From NCBI GenBank assembly GCA_016795205.1, contig JAEUHZ010000008.1, positions 1 through 64,000 on the forward strand: a DNA stretch of 64,000 nucleotides. The letters are read 5' to 3'. Of the stretch, positions 61,117-64,000 are shown piece by piece. Positions within the stretch are counted from its first letter, which is position 1. Each line of letters starts with the position of its first letter. This DNA is from Planctomycetota bacterium. GTDB taxonomy: Bacteria > Planctomycetota > UBA1135 > GCA-002686595. A program made the position numbers and the translations under genes. Under the pieces are notes generated by a model. It ran no database searches, was not told where the DNA came from, and saw only the letters and a list, made by a program, of their open reading frames with translations.

Positions 61117-61863
61117 GTGCTGCGCGTGCTGATCGTCGACGACGAGCCGATCGCCCGCGCCGGGTTGCGCACGACGCTGAGTGCGCAGCCCGGCGTCGAG
61201 GTCGCGGGCGAGGCGGCCGACGGCCTCTCCGCGGTCGAGGCCGTCGAGCGACTGCGGCCCGACCTCGTGTTCCTCGACGTGCAGATGCCCGGCCTCGACG
61301 GCTTCGGCGTGCTGCACGCGCTCGCGCCGGAGGACCGGCCGGCGGTGGTGTTCGTGACCGCCTACGAGCAGTACGCGCTGCGCGCCTTCGACGCGCACGC
61401 CATCGACTACCTGCTGAAGCCGTTCGACGAGGAGCGGCTGCTGGCCGCGCTGGCGCGGGCCGCGACCTGGCTCGCGTGCAGGACGGGCGGAGCTCAGGTC
61501 GCGGCGCTGCTTTCCGACGTGTCCGCCACCCGCGGGCGCGATCGCTTCGTCGTCAAGCACGGCGGCGCGCTGCGCCTCGTGCGCGCCGAGGAGATCGAGT
61601 GGGTCGAGGCGCGCGGCAACTACGTCCACCTGCACACGCGCGAGGGCGCGTTCCTGCTGCGCGAGACGCTCAGCGCGCTGGAGCAGGCGCTCCCTGCGGA
61701 GCGCTTCCAGCGCGTGCACCGCTCCGCGATCGTGGCGCTGCCCGCCGTCGCCGCCGTGAAGCGGCTCCCCTCGGGAGACCACGAGATCACGCTGCGCAGC
61801 GGGGCGCGTGCGCCGCTGAGCCGCTCGTTCCGCTCCGCGTTCGTCGCGCGCTGGGGTGGGTGA
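61117..61863 (+). CDS. LytTR-family response regulator
   Basis: A protein of 248 residues. The receiver domain has D8-D9, phospho-acceptor D54 (LVFLDVQMPGLDGF), and the lysine in YLLKPFDEERLL. The C-terminal LytTR domain has RFVVKHGGALRLVRAEEIEW, EARGNYVHLHTREG and FQRVHRSAIVAL. It would bind DNA as a dimer downstream of the LytS-like kinase. The start is GTG at 61117, directly after the kinase stop, giving a two-gene operon. Confidence 0.93.
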   Translation: MLRVLIVDDEPIARAGLRTTLSAQPGVEVAGEAADGLSAVEAVERLRPDLVFLDVQMPGLDGFGVLHALAPEDRPAVVFVTAYEQYALRAFDAHAIDYLLKPFDEERLLAALARAATWLACRTGGAQVAALLSDVSATRGRDRFVVKHGGALRLVRAEEIEWVEARGNYVHLHTREGAFLLRETLSALEQALPAERFQRVHRSAIVALPAVAAVKRLPSGDHEITLRSGARAPLSRSFRSAFVARWGG

Positions 61864-61870
61864 GCGCGCC

Positions 61871-62044
61871 TCAGTCCGTGTGGCCGGCCCCGTGCACGCG
61901 GATGAAGCGCAGCGGGACGATCAGGCCGACCGGCGCCACGCCGGCGGTCAGCGCCACGAACAGCCACGACGTCGCGGTGTCGCGCGGGCCCGTCTCGGGG
62001 CGGTAGCGCGCGAGCAGGGTGCAGGAGAACGGACCTCTGCACAT
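61871..62044 (-). CDS. Possible small membrane protein
   Basis: A 57-residue frame with one convincing hydrophobic segment (SWLFVALTAGVAPVGLIVPL) and a charged tail. It converges on the LytTR gene with 7 nt between stops, a spacing common in this genome. Against it: no ribosome binding site is seen and the first 15 residues look weak. It could be chance in high-GC DNA. Confidence 0.35.
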   Translation of the reverse strand: MCRGPFSCTLLARYRPETGPRDTATSWLFVALTAGVAPVGLIVPLRFIRVHGAGHTD

Positions 62045-62100
62045 CCAAGTGCAGCGCAGCGGGGCGGCGCCAGGCCCAGGGTCCAGTGCCAAGCGCCAAC

Positions 62101-62151
62101 GACCTCCGTCCCGTGAGTCCCGAGGCCGCGCCCAGCAGCGGGACGGAGGTC
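62101..62151. repeat. 13-bp perfect inverted repeat
   Basis: GACCTCCGTCCCG (62101-62113) and its exact complement (62139-62151) flank 25 bases. It lies in the 305-base stretch (62045-62349) between the small minus-strand frame and the beta-helix gene, where I see no other feature. It could be a terminator or a small mobile repeat. Confidence 0.45.
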
Positions 62152-62349
62152 CAGCGGGACCGGATCCGCACCTTCGCCGCCTCGCGAGCGCCCGCAGGCT
62201 GACCGGGCGGCCACACTCGGTCGGAGGTCATCCGCTGGGAGGCCCTGTTCCCCGTGGTGGCCCGGCGCCGATCCACCGCGAGCGGAGTGGCGCGAAAATG
62301 TGCAACGGATCGGGGCTCGGGAGACAATCCAGGGTCGAGGAGACCCCAC

Positions 62350-63573
62350 ATGCTCCACATCCTCGCGCTGACCGGCCTGACCACCTTCCCCCTGCCCATC
62401 CTGGGCCGCACCTGGACCGTCGATGACACGCCCGGGCCAGGCGTCGACTTCGCGACGCTGCAGGCGGCCTTCGACGCGGCGGCGCCCAACGACGTGATCC
62501 TCGTCCAGCCCGGCGCCTACGCCGGCGGCGTGCTCGCCAAGGGCCTGCGCGTCGTGGGGCAGGGCGACCCGGTCGTGAGCGGCCTCCTGCGCATCGAAGG
62601 CCTGCCTCCCCGGGCACTCGCCGTCGTGAGCGGTCTGCGCGGGGCGACGCTCACGTCCTCGCTCATGGTCCGCGTCGCGGACTCTCCGGGCACGGTCGTC
62701 CTGGAGGACGTGACGCTCGGCGGCCTCGCGGTCCTGGATGCGGCCGACGTCCGCCTGCGCGGCATCGAACCGGCGCTCGCGCGCGCCCGGCTGGAGATCA
62801 CGCGTGCGCGCGTCGAAGCGGTGGAGTGCACCTTCCGCGGCGAGGACGGACCCAATCAGTGGTGCGGGACGCCCGCGGACCCGACGGGACTTCCCGGCGC
62901 GCGCTTGTTCCAGGGCGGCATCCTGCACGCCGCGCGCTCGAGCTTCTTCGGCGGCATGGGCGGCAACTCGGGCTGCCCGGATCTGGGCCTCGTCGAACCC
63001 GGGGGCGACGGCGGGGGCGGGATCAGCGTGTGGGGCACGACCGGCGCGCCGTGCGAGCTGCTGGTCTCCGGCGTGGCGACGGACCTGCTCACGGGAGGTC
63101 TCGGCGGCTGGTCGTCCCTCTACGGCCAGGCTTCGGCGGGCCACGGGATCGACCTCTACTCCTGCAGCGCACGGATCTCCGGCGTGACCGTCGCCTCCAC
63201 GTACGTCTACCCGTCCCCGCCGAGCACGATCGCGACCCCGGCGCTCCCGGATCCGACGATGCGGCTCCTCGAGGTCCCGACCGCCGGCACGAACCTCACC
63301 TTCCGCGTCGTCGCACCACCCGGCGCGAACGCGCGAATGTCCCTGGGTGCCCTCCCGGTCGTCGTGCCGATCGGGGGCGTCGAGGAAGACGTGCTCGTCG
63401 CGCGCGCGCAGTCGTTCGAGCTGGGCACGGTCCCGCCGAGTGGCGTCCAGGGCTTCAACTTCGCGCTCCCCGCGGCCTGGCCGGCGGGCACGACCTTCTT
63501 CGCGCAGGCGACGCTGACCTACCCCGGCGGCGAGTTGCGGCGCACCCACTCGATCCCGGTCGTCGTGCGCTGA
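62350..63573 (+). CDS. Parallel beta-helix protein
   Basis: A protein of 407 residues. The N-terminus (HILALTGLTTFPLPILG) is a weak signal peptide. TWTVDDTPGPGVDFATLQAA followed by NDVILVQPGAYAGGVLAKGL is the usual opening of planctomycete right-handed beta-helix proteins. Short strands follow (VLEDVTLGGLAVLDAADVRL, ILHAARSSFFGGMGGNSG). It lacks the C-terminal cysteine module of the other exported proteins. The substrate, if any, is unknown. ATG at 62350 is preferred because the signal begins there. Confidence 0.78.
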   Translation: MLHILALTGLTTFPLPILGRTWTVDDTPGPGVDFATLQAAFDAAAPNDVILVQPGAYAGGVLAKGLRVVGQGDPVVSGLLRIEGLPPRALAVVSGLRGATLTSSLMVRVADSPGTVVLEDVTLGGLAVLDAADVRLRGIEPALARARLEITRARVEAVECTFRGEDGPNQWCGTPADPTGLPGARLFQGGILHAARSSFFGGMGGNSGCPDLGLVEPGGDGGGGISVWGTTGAPCELLVSGVATDLLTGGLGGWSSLYGQASAGHGIDLYSCSARISGVTVASTYVYPSPPSTIATPALPDPTMRLLEVPTAGTNLTFRVVAPPGANARMSLGALPVVVPIGGVEEDVLVARAQSFELGTVPPSGVQGFNFALPAAWPAGTTFFAQATLTYPGGELRRTHSIPVVVR

Positions 63574-63659
63574 GCGAGCTCGTGTAGGCCTTGCGCCGAG
63601 GAGTTCCCGGGTGCGCGCGGGACCTGCGCTCGCACGCCTCCCGGACGGACGCCGGACGC

Positions 63660-64000
63660 GAGACGTGGGCCAGGAGGGACTCGGTCTGCGGGGCCTACGG
63701 CGACGTCGTGCCCTTCGACTGCTTCCGCACGGAGCAGCGCGCGGGCGAGCTGCTACCCGCTGCGAAGGACGCCTCGCGCACTGCAACGGGCTTCCCCGCA
63801 ACCACGTCACGACGGACGAGGGCGGTGCGATCCCCGGGTGCTGCCTGCACGTGCAGGCGGTCGACCGGACGGCGCGACCGGGGCCGTGTTCCCGGGGCCC
63901 ACGCTGGGCTGCGCGCGCTGCCGCGACGTGCGACGCATTCCGGGCCAAGTCCACTCCACCCCGCGATCCACGTCGCCATCGAGCGGCCGGGACCCCGATT
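63660..64000 (+). pseudogene. Decayed DUF1549 (PSCyt2) protein fragment, runs off window
   Basis: Family motifs appear in order but in three frames: VVPFDCFRTEQRAGELLPAA then ATGF in the first (from 63660), RNHVTTDEGGAIP in the second (about 63797), and GAVFPGPTLGCARC in the third (about 63880). The last resembles the planctomycete CARCHDHKFDP signature but reads CARCRD, so the histidine is lost. Each step is a -1 shift. The gene is cut by the window edge and is clearly not functional as written. Confidence 0.7.

Noticed and set aside
61948-63954. A 668-codon minus-strand frame over the beta-helix gene
   Set aside because: Antisense composition throughout; the plus strand has a signal-like start and beta-helix pattern.
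1-64000. tRNA, rRNA or CRISPR elements
   Set aside because: I looked for T-loop-like sequences, rRNA-conserved segments and regularly spaced direct repeats and saw none; a covariance search would be needed to exclude a divergent tRNA.

Overview
The window is a very GC-rich bacterial chromosome segment that is dense in genes and most likely from Planctomycetota. Three things point there. Four predicted exported proteins share a C-terminal module of about 150 residues with paired cysteines and a closing FNLTN..W motif; I know it from the Poly30/Pla133-type planctomycetes. A decayed DUF1549 (planctomycete cytochrome) gene lies at the right edge. There is also a mix of arylsulfotransferase-like, FG-GAP and beta-helix exported proteins. 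The assignment rests on recalled family knowledge, not on a search. I saw no rRNA, tRNA or CRISPR array.

Layout. 0-6 kb: the end of a polytopic membrane protein, a small membrane-anchored protein, an arylsulfotransferase-like lipoprotein and a cysteine-rich beta-helix protein. 6.9-12.9 kb: a co-directional acyl-CoA carboxylase cluster (carboxyltransferase, lipoprotein, biotin carrier, epimerase, holo-ACP synthase, and a protein with carboxypeptidase-regulatory-like repeats) with 4-nt overlaps. 12.9-26 kb: housekeeping genes, including a CoA-binding protein, endonuclease III, an antiporter fused to a PTS EIIA domain, a zincin, frataxin, a giant AsmA-like protein, a NadR-like kinase, the tightly overlapping trmL-rlmD-orf72-yqgE operon and an M61 peptidase. 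26-31 kb: an anchor-B beta-propeller protein and a Y-family polymerase. 30.9-37.7 kb: an OmpR-type two-component pair followed by two overlapping multi-domain glycosyltransferases.

37.9-42.2 kb is a distinct accessory island with visibly lower GC. Six complete small genes lie on the minus strand, separated by imperfect palindromes with R'' and R' core boxes. I read these as attC sites, so the island is an integron cassette array with no integrase in view (a CALIN). Its cassettes carry a membrane protein, a GNAT acetyltransferase overlapping a protein with an RxxxxH (HEPN-like) motif, a DUF1801 protein, a DUF6717 protein and an ADP-ribosylglycohydrolase.

42.7-64 kb: an EamA transporter; a DnaE2-type polymerase gene broken by a perfect palindrome whose excision restores the frame exactly; a SEC-C protein; PTS enzyme I followed by a four-repeat SANT/Myb-like protein; Tex; a beta-propeller protein; two tandem FG-GAP paralogues; a LytS/LytTR two-component pair; a beta-helix protein; and the DUF1549 pseudogene running off the window. 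PTS enzyme I and the antiporter-EIIA fusion occur without a sugar permease in view, which suggests a regulatory PTS controlling ion transport.
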